From positions 25,606,245-25,670,244 of the forward strand of contig OX637289.1 of assembly GCA_951799445.1 (NCBI GenBank): a DNA stretch of 64,000 nucleotides, written 5' to 3'. The position numbers were made by a program, and so were the translations under genes. The DNA comes from Pseudisothecium myosuroides (lineage: Eukaryota > Streptophyta > Bryopsida > Hypnales > Lembophyllaceae). The notes below the pieces were generated by a model. It searched no databases. It saw only the letters and a program-made list of their open reading frames with translations, and was not told the DNA's origin. Positions within the stretch are counted from its first letter, which is position 1. Every line of letters starts with the position of its first letter. Positions 47,179 through 59,768 of this stretch are shown here, in pieces.

Positions 47179-49420
47179 ATGTTTTACCAAAAAAAACTCT
47201 TCAAAACTATCATTTTTAATGCAAAGAGCTATGATGGGGACTAAAATATTAGATCTTGCATTAGACTTGTATGAGTAGAAGCATATGTTAGAGTGCAAGC
47301 TTATTTTTTGTGACCACAATTTAAAGATGAGTCATTTAGGACAAAAATTCATTGTTCATACAAATACAATAATGTTGTCTTGTACTAGTATATAAGATAC
47401 AAGTATCTAGAATCTTTCTAATTTCTATTAAGATCCAACAAAACTAAGACAATAAAACCCTTAAGAGTGTCTACATCCAATCATTAGGTGGACAATGGAC
47501 ATAAGGTAATCACACCTAAAATCAACCAAATAAGCAATTCAACATGGTTTCTAATACTATATAGATAAAATTATTGTGGAGTTTTTTTGGTAGTTAAAAA
47601 AAGGTTTTACTTTCTCTTAGAATGCATTTTTTGGACATTGTATCAATGAACTATGAAGTTTCAAAGCACTGAAAATAGGTATTTCTGAAACCAACCCTAG
47701 ACTCTCATGAATAGTAGATTTACATTTTAGCAAGAATATATAAGGGTATTCTTTAGAAAGGGGTCAATTTTAGATGTAGTTTTTTTATATCTTCAAAAGT
47801 TTATTGTACATTAGTAGAAAAATGGCCATCAATGACTGCATTTATAATAGCATTTTCTGTCATTTAGAACACAAATGATTGGTGTCCTAAATACATTTTC
47901 CACAATGAATGCATTTGAAGGGCTTAAGTCATTGTGGAATAGTCATATGATTGAGACATTTCAATCATTTTAGGTGACACTTACCTAGGTTGTTTCTCAT
48001 TCTTTAGCTAATATGGAAATTTATAAATGGAATTGCTTAGGTAGATATTGATGTGTCACCTTCTTGTTGACTAGATTTGAACAGTCAACATTGTTGTTGG
48101 CAAGTTCTTTGCTACGTAGCACGGCAATGCTAATTGTACAATTTCTGGGCCAACTAGTTTCTGACTAATATATGATTGTTGGGATAATCATTTGTGCTAC
48201 TAGAAAATTATCAATAGTTCAACACCACATAAATGTGTCAGAGGTGACTAATGGTCTGTGCAGACCTAGGCTTATGTACCAACGGGTGCTAAAAGATAAA
48301 AATGCTAGAAAAGAAAAACCGGTCCTTTTCGCAAGGAAGGGAATGGCGTGTAGTGGGGAAAAAATTTCCAGGACAAGTGATTGCCACTATGTCGCTCGTT
48401 GTTCACACCAGGACATCAATTTCTTAAAAACACAGTGACACGTCATTGATAACCGGCCGTTTGAGAACAAGGGGTCACATCAGAAGGGAGTGCTTACGAC
48501 GGGTGTGGGCCCCTTGTCGAGCGAGCATTTCACATCTTCTAGTGTCTGTTTCACCTTTCCGGGTTTTTCTGCTTCATGGAGTTTGGCATTAGATTTTTTT
48601 TCAAAAATTGAGTGCGTTCGAGAGAAGAAGTTCTTGTAATTCCGTGCTGCACCTTCTTCAATTGGGTGCGACTGCTTTTGCGCTTCTTTTGAGTTCGGAC
48701 CATCGTGTTTTCATTTGGAGACGCACTGCTCCATTCTGGTGCATATTTTTTTGGTCTTCTTCCACAGCTGCAGAGGCGTGTCTTCCGCGGCGAAATTGCA
48801 ACAAGGTGAACTCTTGGAAGAGGTAATCGCATTTTCTTTGATGAGGACTGAGTTTTGCTTGTAACCCCGTGTTTTCCAGGGTTTTAGACACATGATAGGT
48901 TTGAAAAATTTGTTGGTCTAGTTAACCTCTCTTCCAGCGCTTGCACTGGTTTTGTGACTGCTTGACGTGAACATTCTAGGGGTTCTTTCTATTGTGTCTA
49001 AATTGGTTTATTGCCACCTTGAATTGCAGCAGAACTTGTGCATTCTAGGCTTTCATGCCAATTGCTTGAGGTAGCCGCTTCGTCCGCCGAGAAAGTGAAA
49101 TCAGCCTTCTCAAACTGAGACCGCTCTAAAAGAAATTGCACATTGTGTGAGTTCCCACTTCCTTTCCCTCTTGCTTTCTATAGTCTTTTCTTTTGTTGTT
49201 GGCACACTTCTGCTGGCCAGAGGGCTTTCCGCATTTTCAAATTGAGGTTCCTCTTCTAAGTGACCGTCCCGCTATGCTTTGCCTGAAATAGACATGTGCT
49301 CTTTTGTTCGAAGCAGCTACGCATTGTTTGTGGTCTGTAACTATTGAATTTGCCACTTGGTGCCCTAGCTTTCTCTAACAAACCGAAATTGTCTTTGGTG
49401 ACGAAGCACGTTCTCCAGAC
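47179..49420. other. Spacer upstream of the Harbinger relic, no intact gene
   Basis: Near 47812 the words CATTAGTAGAAAAATGGCC and AAGTCATTGTGG resemble the CACTA MITE at 21854, but no right end was found. From about 48450 the GC content rises toward the Harbinger transposase relic and may hold its promoter or 5' exons. No terminal inverted repeat of that element was recognised. Nothing else is supported. Confidence 0.35.
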
Positions 49421-50319
49421 ATGGATTTCTCTTCCAATCCAGCTGACATCATGGCCGTGGCCTCAGTGGTGCTCCTGCTCCTGCTCACTTCCAACAGAGC
49501 ACACGATCAGGCCATTGAAGAAGCATTAGAAGACGATATTGAGTCCCTCCTCAACAACATCAGGAAAATTGACATGTCGCCAGTCTTTGACTCCGAGATT
49601 TTCATGCAAGCAGCGTTGCACAACTTTAGACTCAGCAACGTCTTTTCTTTGTTTGATGTAGATCTTGGTTACTGGGTCCTGCCTCGTTCCACAACCTAGT
49701 TTTTGCGTTTTCTATTGGGACAGTATGATGAGCAACGGTGGCTATGAATTTTTCACATGTCTAATGAAACGTTTCTTGGAATGCCTAGTTCTACTAATGA
49801 TGCTCGGTGTTTGCGACGTTTCTCTCTTTACTACAAGGGAATGCACACTTGTTTGTGGGATCCGGCTCTCACGTTTCACGGCTTCAGTCCCTACTTGCTT
49901 CGGGATTCCGGCTACCCTTTGATGCCATGGTTGCTGGTGCCAAATTGATGCACTGGTAATCTTCCCGTTGCCGAATCTTTGTTAATAGAAAATTGAGCCA
50001 ATGCCACGGGGTAGTGGAGAAAGTTTTTGGCATCTTGAAGCAGACTTTCAGAGAGCTCTTGGTTAAATCAGACTTGGAAGTTACTTTCATGTCAGATGTC
50101 ATTTTGGCTTGTGCAATTCTACACAATGTGCTTTTGGGATAGTCCCAGGACAATGTAGAGCGTTTCCTTCAAATGCTACGCACTGAGGGCCTAACAGCTG
50201 AGGTCCTAGACAATGACTCCGACATACCGAATGAACAAGAGCTAATTTGTGATGAGGAAGCTGTGACGCAAGGTGTTGCAAAACGTCGCGATCTTGGTGT
50301 GTTTCTAGCGCTGGAATGA
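49421..50319 (+). pseudogene. PIF/Harbinger transposase relic, frameshifted and internally deleted
   Basis: Recognisable blocks in order: an N-terminal part from ATG 49421 (MDFSSNPADIMAVA.., EEALEDDIESLLNNIRK); then GMPSSTNDARCLRRFSLYYK and LLRDSGYPLMPWLLVP (to 49945); then, in another frame, CHGVVEKVFGILKQTFRELL and AILHNVLLG (to 50139). These correspond to the first catalytic Asp (NDAR), the second (RDSGYP) and the Glu (VVEKVFG) of DDE_Tnp_4 transposases. After TAG at 50140-50142 the frame continues open for about 58 codons to TGA at 50317-50319, so that stop is probably a mutated sense codon. The usual segment between the N-terminal part and the first Asp is missing or lost in introns. The convergent gene at 50822-52090 looks like its partner. 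Confidence 0.7.
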
Positions 50320-50821
50320 AACATTCAAGTCTAAAGTGTTTAGGTAAGCATGAAAAAACCTGGATTAATTGAGCAGGGTTGAAGAATGAAGCTTCCTTTC
50401 AGTTTTCTTTGTACTTCTTAAAGTGAATGATGTGCTTTTGAGGGGAGTTGCATGACATAAATTAAGGTCAAAGGCAATGTGAGAATGATAGTACTCTCAC
50501 TGAAAGACCTGCTGTATGAATATTCATGAACTTAAACACAGAAGTCAGAAATTGTTTTTCAAAATCGTTTTTCATACTTTTTTAGAGGGGCTCACTATAT
50601 AGAGCTCACATTTCAAGACAAGTTCAAAATTGGGTGCTTCACATGGGAGCAGGAGCAGAAATGACTCTTATTAATTTAGTGTATCCGTATGTGCAGGTCT
50701 TGGACTAAACGGACTGTGAACTGAGTGTTTGCTGATGATATGTACGATAGTACTAGCGGCACTTATGTACACCTCTACACATAGAAACGGATCTAATGTA
50801 CAGTAGCTGCTAACAGGTGAC

Positions 50822-52090
50822 TCACAGTTCAAGAGCAGCCCTAGGCTGCTCAGGTGTAGCGTGAGGAGCGGTGTCGGTCACTAGTCCAGCCAGCATGTCC
50901 TTGTTTTCTAAAGCTGGAGATTGAGGCTCAGCTTCTTTAGTACGTAGTTTTCTCTTGGCCAGGTGCATGCCACCACTGAGGACTTTTGAAAGAGTTGCCA
51001 AACACTTCACAATTTTTGCTTGTCTTTCTATTGCAAGTCTTGCCGTCTCATTAGCAATGCGTGCGTTGTCCTGTAGATGCAGGTCTTTTTCCACTTGGTA
51101 TTGCATCTGCTCGTTGAAGAGTTTTTGTTGGACTTCCATCTTTGAGAACTCTAGATCCCTGCTAGCATCTGCCATGTCCTTCATTTGGCTGGCCATCATG
51201 GCGCTACTAGTGTGGGTGGCATCGGCTATAAGTCCATGGCCAGATACAGTCTTCCTACGTACACCAGTATTTTTTGCATGACGTTTAAGTTGGTAATGAG
51301 ATGTGTTGTTGGAGCTAATAACAACTGGCGTCACACTTGCAAGCAAATTGCTTCTTCGTCATGGTGTTGGTGATGCCGTGGGACTGCTGTTTTTGGGCTC
51401 CAAACCCCCCTGTAATGGCAATCTGAAACGGTCACCAATGTCATGACTAGCACTTTGAGAGTTACCGTCATTAGCTTGCTGTGTGGCTGCATTGGCAAAA
51501 TCCATCGGATCTTCACTTTCAGGCTCACTGCCACCCTCTTCGTGGACTTGGTCGGTCTCATTCCGAGGCACATGATAGTTGCCATCTTCACTTGACAGCA
51601 GATCCTTGGTGTGAGGAGGGTTCATACTTGGACGCCTTCCGAACCATTCACGGATCTCGTAAAACACTTCTTCTAAGAAGGAACGGAGAAGGTCCTTGGA
51701 CTTCTTGTTTGAAGCAGTGAGTTGCTAGTACACGCGCTCGATATTGCCTGTTCTTGCAAAAAAATCAGCAATTTTTTGGTAATCAAAGATCAGTTGATTC
51801 CACTTGATCTTACAGCAAGGACCATTGCGTGGGCACGGTGAAACTCCAGCCAACGACACCTCAATGCTGATGCCCATCCACTTTGTGGCGTCGGGATTCA
51901 TGAGATCCCGACCATCCACAACATCAATTTCTCCTAAAAATATTCGGTGCTTCGCTTGAATGAAGGCGCTCACTTCTTGGGCATTCCAGTTGGCACCTCG
52001 GTCTTTGCAGGCATGCTTGGGAGGGGTTTCGGTTGCTGAGGTATGAGCAAGAGTCGCAATTCGTGGAATTTTGGAAACAACCCGAGATGG
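50822..52090 (-). pseudogene. SANT/trihelix-like partner of the Harbinger transposase, two nonsense codons
   Basis: One continuous reading frame runs from about 52090 to 50822, broken only by TAG (at 51725-51727) and TGA (at 51359-51361). The N-terminal part has NWNAQEVSAFIQAKHRIFLG and CCKIKWNQLIFDYQKIADFF. This resembles the SANT/Myb-like DNA-binding domain of plant PIF/Harbinger accessory proteins, which help the transposase bind and enter the nucleus. An acidic linker (EEGGSEPESEDP) and a charged helical region (SRDLEFSKMEVQQKLFNEQM) follow. Both stops can be explained by C-to-T changes (CAG or CAA to TAG, CGA to TGA), as methylated transposons decay. No start codon was found upstream in this frame, so the 5' end is uncertain. 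Confidence 0.65.
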
Positions 52091-52320
52091 CGTTCCTGAT
52101 GTTGCATGCGCGGAACCAAAGGTACCTTCACAACCCCAACTCCGAATTGTACATTAATCTTTCCAACAACTTCTTATTGTGGCATCGAAGTGTGTGTTTG
52201 TGGTGTGAAAGTGCGTGTCATTTTAATCAAAATGTGGAAAACAATTAAGGAAGATCAGGATTTCACCGTCACTGTCGGCGTTCGTTGTAGTTTCGTTTCC
52301 GTAAGTACAAGCCTCTAGTC

Positions 52321-53886
52321 GGTTCTCCATTGATACAAACCTGCTTCCCAGAATTCAATTGAAGTTTAAATAAGTCGTATGTTTATCATGGAACAAAGGA
52401 ATTCACGGTGTGATTTCAAACGTTAACTGTAACTTTCGGAACCTTACCTGATCAGAAAGCCTTCCTTGTATCTTCGCAGGATGGTGGCAAATTCAAGTAG
52501 TGTAGCAACAAATTCACGCAGTGTAGCAACAAATTCCAGCAAAAATTACAAAATATCGGTAGACAATATAGGATTCGATGGGCATAAAACAAACAGAAAA
52601 TTCTTGAAAACACAGGTAGTCGATGAAGGAGGAGTAGCTTCTAGATGTCAAGGTGATATGCATTACGCCATGAACATTAAATTGCATGCTTGTTTGTACA
52701 TATGGGGTGGGGTCCAAAGAAAGTCTATTTTAATCCAATTTGAACTACTGCTGCTCTTCCCTAAGTTAATGGACCATTATAAGGAGCATTAGGTAACACC
52801 GCTGTTGCAACTCTCAAATCTACATTTCTCATGATTTCTATGCTACCTAACATCTTCCAGCTATGGTGTGACTACTTTACAAAAGTCATGACTCCGTTGA
52901 CTAACCACCGTTGTTATCTTGCTCCAGGTGGAGCTCCAACTAGGCTCGGGGTTCTATGAAGTGTGCTAGTCTGAACACGCACTCTTTTTCCATGGTAACA
53001 CCGACCTCCCGCGACTGCCTTAAGCCCAGGTCTGTACAAACCATAAGACTCAAACTAAGATTTACCTTGTGGATAAAATTTGTTTTTTTTACCACTTTGT
53101 ATTTTCAAGCCATTTGGGGTGTACAATTGTATTTTATATAGTTATTTATAATTCATCTCCTAGGCATATTATTACCATAGCAACCACTTGAGGTATAAAT
53201 GACATCTGGTACAATTGCATGGCAGTAGCAAAAAAACAACTCCACTGTCATTTCCTTGTGATTTTAGGTGCATACATATAGAAGCATTACAAAATATATG
53301 ACTCCAATATAACCATCATTGTGCAATACTTGACTATGTAATCACAAATCAATTGTTTATACAAACCCAACAACACATTCATATAAGGGCCAATAACTAC
53401 GCAATAGTCTTGCATGCACCAACTATAGTAGAAATATTTGGTGGCCATTTCCACTTTGGTGATTGTGAAAATTAGTGAAATGTTGCCGACAAGGTTTGGT
53501 ATCATATTATCTAATTACTGGGCAAAATGAGATAAAATATTGCCTCCAAATAGTATTTAAAATGACAAAATTGCACCACTATCTACTAATTGAATTTGAG
53601 TGTATGTATAGATGCAATAATTTGAATTCCATCTCTAAGCCTATACATGGCAAGTAAGTTCCTTCAATCCACTTATTGTCTCCATGCTATAACTTCTATT
53701 TGCATCTTGGCCTATAGAAAACTACAGTCAATCAACCACCAATTGAAAATAAATCATGCCTTTCTAATAAAAATACATTATATTTTGACAATGGACATAC
53801 TGCAACAATCATCTTGAGCTACAAAATTCACGTAATGCAAAGTCTATTCCTTACATTTCTTGTCTTCTAATAGATGTGCATTTTCT
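52321..53886. other. Spacer, no gene recognised
   Basis: It contains a small triplication of GTAGCAACAAATTC(A/C) near 52497-52540 and otherwise AT-rich sequence. The frame at 52466-52792 has no domain. The right terminal repeat of the Harbinger element was looked for here and not found. Confidence 0.4.
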
Positions 53887-54440
53887 TCATTTGTCTCCTT
53901 TAGGGTACACAAATGTACAATGAGAACAAGTGACATGCCAAGTTGCTATAGTATTAATAGTTTTTCCTTCAAACATGTCAGGTTGCCGTAGAAAATTGGT
54001 ATATTTTTCCTTTTCTAATGGTTTTGTAAGAATATCTGCCACCATAGAAAATGGAAGACAATAGAGCACATGGACTTGTTTGAGAAATACTTGTTTGCAG
54101 ATAAAGTGATATTGGATATCAATGTGTTTAGTACGGTCATGAAACTTAGTAGTAGTAATAATAGGAATTGCACTTTGATTATCATAGTAAAGAAGAGTGG
54201 GCTTATCAAATTTAATTGTCAAATCAATTAAAAGACGTCGTAATCAAATGACCTCTATTGAACACTTGGTCAAAGCCATGTATTCATCCTCTGTACTTGA
54301 TAGAGCAACAAATTTTTGTTTTTGATTTGATCATGAGTTAGCACCTTAAGATAATAGAAAACAATAGCCAGAGGTAGATCTTTGGGTTTCAAAATTACTT
54401 CTCCAATCGGCATCACAATAGCCAAAAAATGATGGTGCCC
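53887..54440 (-). pseudogene. Ty1/Copia polyprotein relic, RNase H region
   Basis: Read leftward from about 54440, the frame gives GYCDADWRSNFETQRSTSGY, then KFVALSSTEDEYMAL, LLYYDNQSAIPI, FHDRTKHIDIQYHF and ADILTKPLEKEKYTNFL. These are the ordered landmarks of a Copia RNase H domain and the polyprotein end. Three in-frame stops interrupt it (after FLLS, after GANS and after IEVI); the last two fit TGG-to-TGA changes. No LTRs, integrase or gag were found nearby, so this is a 3' fragment. Confidence 0.85.
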
Positions 54441-54985
54441 AAGAGTCTTATGTGACAATATTTTGGCCCAACGTCTAATAAGAATAGGTGGAAATACAAC
54501 ATGAGGACTACCTTAGAGGAGCAAGATGTAGTCTTGTCTTTATATTGGAGTGTAAATGAGACCAAAGAATTGCCTACTAAAGAACTAATCCTACAGTTTG
54601 CAAGAGGGCTCATCCTATAGTGACTAGGCTAGAAAGTTGACCGGCTTCAGTTTTGAGACAAAAAGAGGTTAGTTTGTGAGGGTTTACAAAAGAAGAAGGA
54701 AATCAATCTGAAAAAAAAGGTGGCAAGAGAAGGTGAAAGATCATTAGGTTTGTCAATAGAAAAGAGGCGGTGCAACGCACTATTAGAGGAGTAGAGAATA
54801 ATGTTTCCAAGCAATTTGGTTGCATTGATCATCAAGAGAAATATGTTGATTATTTTTGTTGATTTAGTCAACTTCAAGGAGGAAAATAAATAAATAAATA
54901 ATTTGCTGCCCAGAAATTTTGGACAACAGAAAAGAAATTTCTGATACTGCTCGAAAATTTTGGGCAGCCTTAGCGGTCACCGGTC

Positions 54986-55050
54986 ACCCATGGGATTTGA
55001 ACTCAAGACCTTGGGCTCAGTGAACAAAGGCTCTAATCAACACACCACAC
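54986..55050 (-). other. tRNA-like (SINE-head-like) segment, second copy
   Basis: On the minus strand GTGTGGTGTGTTGATTAGAG resembles a tRNA D-arm. About 30 bases later, GTCTTGAGTTCAAATCCC is a good B-box match (GGTTCAAATCC). The 5' acceptor strand is not recognisable, so it is not a functional tRNA. It occupies the same place relative to the neighbouring palindrome as the copy at 13853-13922. Confidence 0.55.
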
Positions 55051-55115
55051 TTGTAATTACATGTGAAATATAAATAATTTTTTCTTACTTATGCATTTAA
55101 AATTTTGTGTTTTCT

Positions 55116-55469
55116 AACTCAGCATACTTTGGTGGCCATTTTGGCATAGTAAAATAACTTATTTCAAGAAACTTTGAACTTTAAAAAGTTGATAAATCAA
55201 GATAGTTTCATCTTCAAAAATCCGTTTGAGATTTAAAGACTCCAATAAAAAGTTATAGACAAATTTCAGAGAGGATGCTTGAAAATGTCAAAGAAAATGT
55301 CCCTTCCACCCCTCTCTGAAATTTGTTCATAACTTTTGATTGGAGTCTTAAATCTCAAACGGGTTTTTGGAAATGAAACTTAACTTGATTTACCAACTTT
55401 TTAAAGTTCAAAGTTTTTTGAAATAAGTTATTTTACTATGAAAAAATGGCCACCAAAGTCTGCTGAGTT
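55116..55469. repeat. 354 bp palindrome inside the second CACTA copy
   Basis: The ends are inverted copies (CTTTGGTGGCCATTTT and AAAATGGCCACCAAAG), with a body such as CCAATAAAAAGTTATAGACA paired with CATAACTTTTGATTGG. It is homologous to the palindrome at 13989-14352. Confidence 0.75.
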
Positions 55470-55545
55470 TAAAAAAAAACGAATTGCGTATGATTAATTT
55501 AAAAAAAAATTCATTGTACATAGAATTCCAACCACGGCGTTTTAA

Positions 55546-56320
55546 CTCCTAAAGGACCAAATGGCGTTTTTTTGGCAACATAGCAATAATTGTGGGCATG
55601 CAACTTATTACAAATGGAGTTTCTCTTGTTTTTCTTCAGAATTTTCATGTAACATGTGGTCAAAGAGTAGCTTCAAGCTAGCCACAACAATTTTTATAAC
55701 TTTTGACTACATAATTAAAAGTTATTGCATGACACATAATTTTAATTGCTTGGTAAGAAACTCAGGAAACTAAAAAAAAATCATTTTCTTAAGAATAAAA
55801 AATTTCAATTTGGTTTCTTGGATTTATATTTACTTGAAAAGCTTAGAACCATTTTATACTAAGAAGAAAGGTATGAGGAGTTTTATTTTCTAGGCAATTA
55901 AAGAATTTCTATTCAAAAATGAACTTTGAAGTCCTTTATTTAATTTAATTTGCAATATTTGAAAGAAACAAACCATTGAATGTAGATTATTTATTACAAC
56001 ATTACAAACATTGGCATTGAAAATTTTCAATTTTGTAACTAAATTGTTAACAATTTAGTTTTTAAATCATACTATACCCTTTTTTTATAATTTTTTCAAG
56101 CATGAATATGGAATATTTTTTGTTGAAATATTTCTTATTTATTTCCAACTTATTTCTTCAACATATTATGGAGAGTATCAAGTTGTAGGATCTACACATT
56201 TTTGTCCAAAAAACTTGTCATGAAAGATGAAATCTAACTAATCATTTGAAAAGGGTTGAAAATACTTTCTTTTTGAAATCCAAGCGACATAATCTTGCAA
56301 TTGGTAAGGTTTTCAATGTA
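55546..56320 (+). mobile_element. Family A element inside the second CACTA copy
   Basis: TTAA (55542-55545) is followed by CTCCTAAAGGACCAAATGG and the usual AACATAGCAAT and GTTATTGCATGA words. The body continues through the subtype seen at 28505-28917. The right boundary is near TTAA at 56321-56324, but no CCTTTAGGGG tip is present, so the right end is probably deleted. The other CACTA copy has uninterrupted GTGTTTTAAAC at the corresponding point (about 14428-14438). Confidence 0.55.
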
Positions 56321-57167
56321 TTAACTTTGTCCTACTATAATGAAACAAAAACATTCTAAAAGATTCCAAAAGATTAAAAGATTTCTAAAAGATTCTAAAA
56401 GATTTTTAAAAGATTCCAAATTTCTTGAAATTCTATTGATTTGGTCATTGCACTATTTAAATCAATAGAAAGGGGATGGTCATTTTGTTGGCTTTTACAA
56501 AAAGTCCTTATAGTGCTTGCCAAACCAAAAAATTACACCCGAGATAAGATTGTCAACTTTATTATAGTATAGTGGCAAAGGTTTGTTCACGGGGAATTTT
56601 GTAGTGGAATAGGAAATATAATGAATAAAATATAGATTATAAAACCAATCTTTGGCTAATTGTTGAATTCACAAAGACTAAAGCCAATCTTTGGCTAATT
56701 CAACTTATATATGAAAATACAGACAAGTATTGCAAATGAATTTCTTATTTCAAAGAGAGTGCAAAATATAAAAATTACCAAGAAGATGAGTAATCACTAC
56801 AAGCTATATAGAAAAATGAAAGACAAATTGACTTATAGTCATTGTGCAAGATGACTCTACATATCCTAAAATCCAAATAGTTATTCTGTCTATTTGATAC
56901 TCCTTATTTCTAAAGCATATTTGTCCACTCATCTTTTTTCTATTACTTTTTCTATTTGACTATTAGTCTTTTTCTTACATTGAAATGAAAGTTAAGTCTA
57001 CTTGATCTTTTAAAATAAAATTGAGACAACTTCCTTACAATTATTTACATTGAAAGACAAATTGTTAAAATTTTCTATAAAAGTGACTACAGTGCTCTAA
57101 ACAACAGAAATGCGGAACAAAAATCAGTTGATTTTCTGTTGATTTAGTCATGATTTTTTTACTAGTG

Positions 57168-58115
57168 TAGGAAAAAATTGTAGGACATTGAATTCTCCTT
57201 GCTGGATGAAAGAGGATTTGTCTATGATAGTCAATGTTATTTAAGAGAGGTCAGAGCTTGTAAAAGAGTGTGAGGTTTCTTTAGTTAACAACACAATCCA
57301 AAGTACCTTTCTTGAGGACAAGCTCCATCAAGCAAAGTTATTTAGGTAAGATAGGAAGATCTTGAACATAGAAAACACAACATAACTATCATCTATTTCT
57401 ATTAATAAAAGAGCTTGCATCAAGGGCAGAGATGGAGGCAAGAATATATCCCAAATGTAGAGAAAAAAAATCACTTGTAGAGTCTGGTTGCAAAGCATTA
57501 TTAGAGCAAAGGATGTGTGACAAAGTAGAGTTGGAAGGTCTTTTGTTTCAATTCAAAAACAATGTGTAGAGCTAATTGGTCGACGCTCTAGTGAGGTTCT
57601 AAATAAGTGTGATTCAAAGATTGCCATCTTGGAGAGTGAATTGGAGAGAACTGCGACCCAAAAGAAGGCATTTCTTGCAAAGTGAGCTCTCTAAAGGGTC
57701 TTGTGATTTCAATGGCAGAGCAACTTCGGTTGATGGAGGATGATAGTGGTGATGTTTTCTTTCCAAGATCCATTTGTAGGAGCTCTTTACTCCCTGTTAT
57801 GTTGACACATTCACACTTAGTGCTTGCCTAGTCCGTTGCTTTTGGGACTATTGTTGTGATAGCATGCGATTATTGTTATTACCCTTGTTACCTTAGGGAA
57901 TATGCAAAGATCTCTTTGAAGTGCCTCATCAATTTTTGCAAGAAGCTTTTCCGCTCTAATTATGCCATCACGCTTTGGATGCGTCTAATTTTGGTAGTAG
58001 TCACAACTATGTCAACAAAAAGGAAGCAAGAAAATTCAAGAAGGACGCCAATCCAGCAATCAATCCTCGGGAATTAGATACCTTCCATTCCTTAACTTGA
58101 AATCTACCTCAACAC
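57168..58115. other. Spacer with decayed, coding-like sequence
   Basis: Between about 57180 and 57780 the plus strand has short helical, charged stretches (LEQRMCDKVELEGLLFQF; KIAILESELERTATQKKAF) broken by stops. It may be the remains of a coiled-coil gene or transposon ORF; no family was recognised. Nothing else was seen. Confidence 0.3.
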
Positions 58116-59571
58116 ATGGTTTGATAGGTGAAAGAAATAGCATTCTCTAATTAAAATTATTTCACTTTTATAGTTGGGTGGCAAAAACACAATATTTTTT
58201 AATTTAATAATCTTAAGTGTTTGTTATAATGGAAGATCCAATTGCAAAAAGTTCTAAGGTTGAGGTCAAAAGTGTGATATTTTGAAGATAGAAATATTTT
58301 GGAATTTGACTATGGAGGGAAAATGGCTAAGGATTGGGTGTTTGGTAATTATAGAAGAAGAGAGTCATTTGTAAAGTTGTTTGTAGTACTATGCACTTAT
58401 AATTTACAAATTCAATTTTTGACCTAAAACTTGAAAAAAATTAAAATCCAAACCCACATAAAAATTATTATTGGACCCATTTACTATCAAAAAAATATGC
58501 AAATCATGTCTAAAAGAATTTTCAAATGTTCAAATTATATGTAAAAAATGTATTGTACCTAATAATTTTGGAAGTAGGCAAATTTTGTAGAAGAAAAATG
58601 ATCTTGTATATTTGTGGTGTGGTGCACATCAAAAACTTAGAAGAATTCCATAGCATTTTTGAAAAATCTTTGCAATATATTATAAGTGAAAAAATCTAAT
58701 CAATATATTATTAAATGTAAAATAGAAGACAATGATGTTGCAAATGCAATATTGCAACACTTTGGAATTAGCAAAAAAATTGATATTTATATATAATTCA
58801 CTACATTAGCAATAAAATGTAAAGTTTTTGATATTACAAGAAAAAATTAAAATTAAAAAATTAAAAAATCTTTTTTAGATTCATTCTCTTTATCATAGTC
58901 ATGAATATCAATTTTTTTGCTAATTCCAAAGTGTTGCAATATTGCATTTGCAACATCATTATCTTCTATTTTACATTTAATAATATATTGATTAGATTTT
59001 TTCACTTATAATATATAATTGTAAAGATTTTTCATCATTGCTGTGGAATTCTTCTAAGTTTTTGATAGGCACCACACCACAAATATATAAGTTCATTTCT
59101 CTCCTATCAAAATTTGCCTACTTCCAAAATTATTAGGTACAATACATTTTTTACATATAATTTGAACATTTGAAAATTCTTTTAGACATGATTTGCATAT
59201 TTTTTTGATAGTAAATGGGTCCAATAATAATTTTTATGTGGGTTTGGATTTTAATTTTTTTCAAGTTTTAGGTCAAAAATTGAATTTGTAAATTATAAGT
59301 GCATAGTACTACAAACAACTTTACAAATGACTCTCTTCTTCTATAATTACCAAACACCCAATCCTTAGCCATTTTCCCTCCATAGTCAAGTTCCAAAATA
59401 TTTCTATCTTCAAAATATCTCACACTTTTGACCTCAACCTTAGAACTTTTTGCAATTGGAAATTCCATTATAATAAACACTTAAGATTATTAAATTAAAA
59501 ATATTGTGTATTTGCAACCCAACTATAAAAGTGAATTAATTTCAATTAATCTCTTTCACCTATCAAATCAT
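58116..59571. repeat. Large inverted repeat, ~675 bp arms, 110 bp spacer
   Basis: The left arm 58116-58790 and right arm 58901-59571 are highly similar inverted copies, from ATGGTTTGATAGGTGAAAG to TTGGAATTAGCAAAAAAATT. The spacer is AT-only in style. The right arm, read on the minus strand (59480-59268), has an uninterrupted 65-70-codon frame (VEVKSVRYFEDRNILELDYG...). The left arm lost two bases at the corresponding GTGTGATATT and is frameshifted. The protein fragment is not recognised. It could be a foldback transposon or an inverted duplication of a gene piece able to give hairpin RNA. Confidence 0.75.
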
Positions 59572-59689
59572 ACTTATAGTTATAGTACTATCTCTTTATA
59601 TATTTAAAATGTGTACTAACTAATAAGAATAATAAGACTACTACATTTTTATTCTTTATATATACTTTAGATCAATATAAAAAACAAAA

Positions 59690-59768
59690 GAATGTGTTCA
59701 AGTAGGCTTTTGATAAAGTAAAAGAGTGTATTAAAGTAGACTTGAAGTAAAGTAAAAGAATGTGTTAA
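59690..59768. repeat. ~38 bp tandem units, left part (target of the TTAA element)
   Basis: Units of the form AAGTAAAAGAGTGTNTTAAAGTAGACTTGAAGT are repeated before the element and resume after it at 60702. The unit at about 59720-59757 carries GTGTATTAAAGTAGACTTGA. This is the unoccupied version of the site that the neighbouring element interrupts. Confidence 0.65.

Larger units (their letters stand above)
54840..57167. mobile_element. Second large CACTA-type copy, left end missing
   Basis: The right end reads as the complement of CACTAGTAAAAAAATCATGA, ending at 57167, and matches the left tip of the 13636-15144 element. The body shares the GATTTAGTCA words, the tRNA-like head, the palindrome and the flanking text ATTCCAACCNNGGNGTTTTAA with that copy. 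No intact left CACTA tip was found; homology starts near 54840. A family A element begins at TTAA 55542-55545 inside it. Non-autonomous. Confidence 0.6.
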
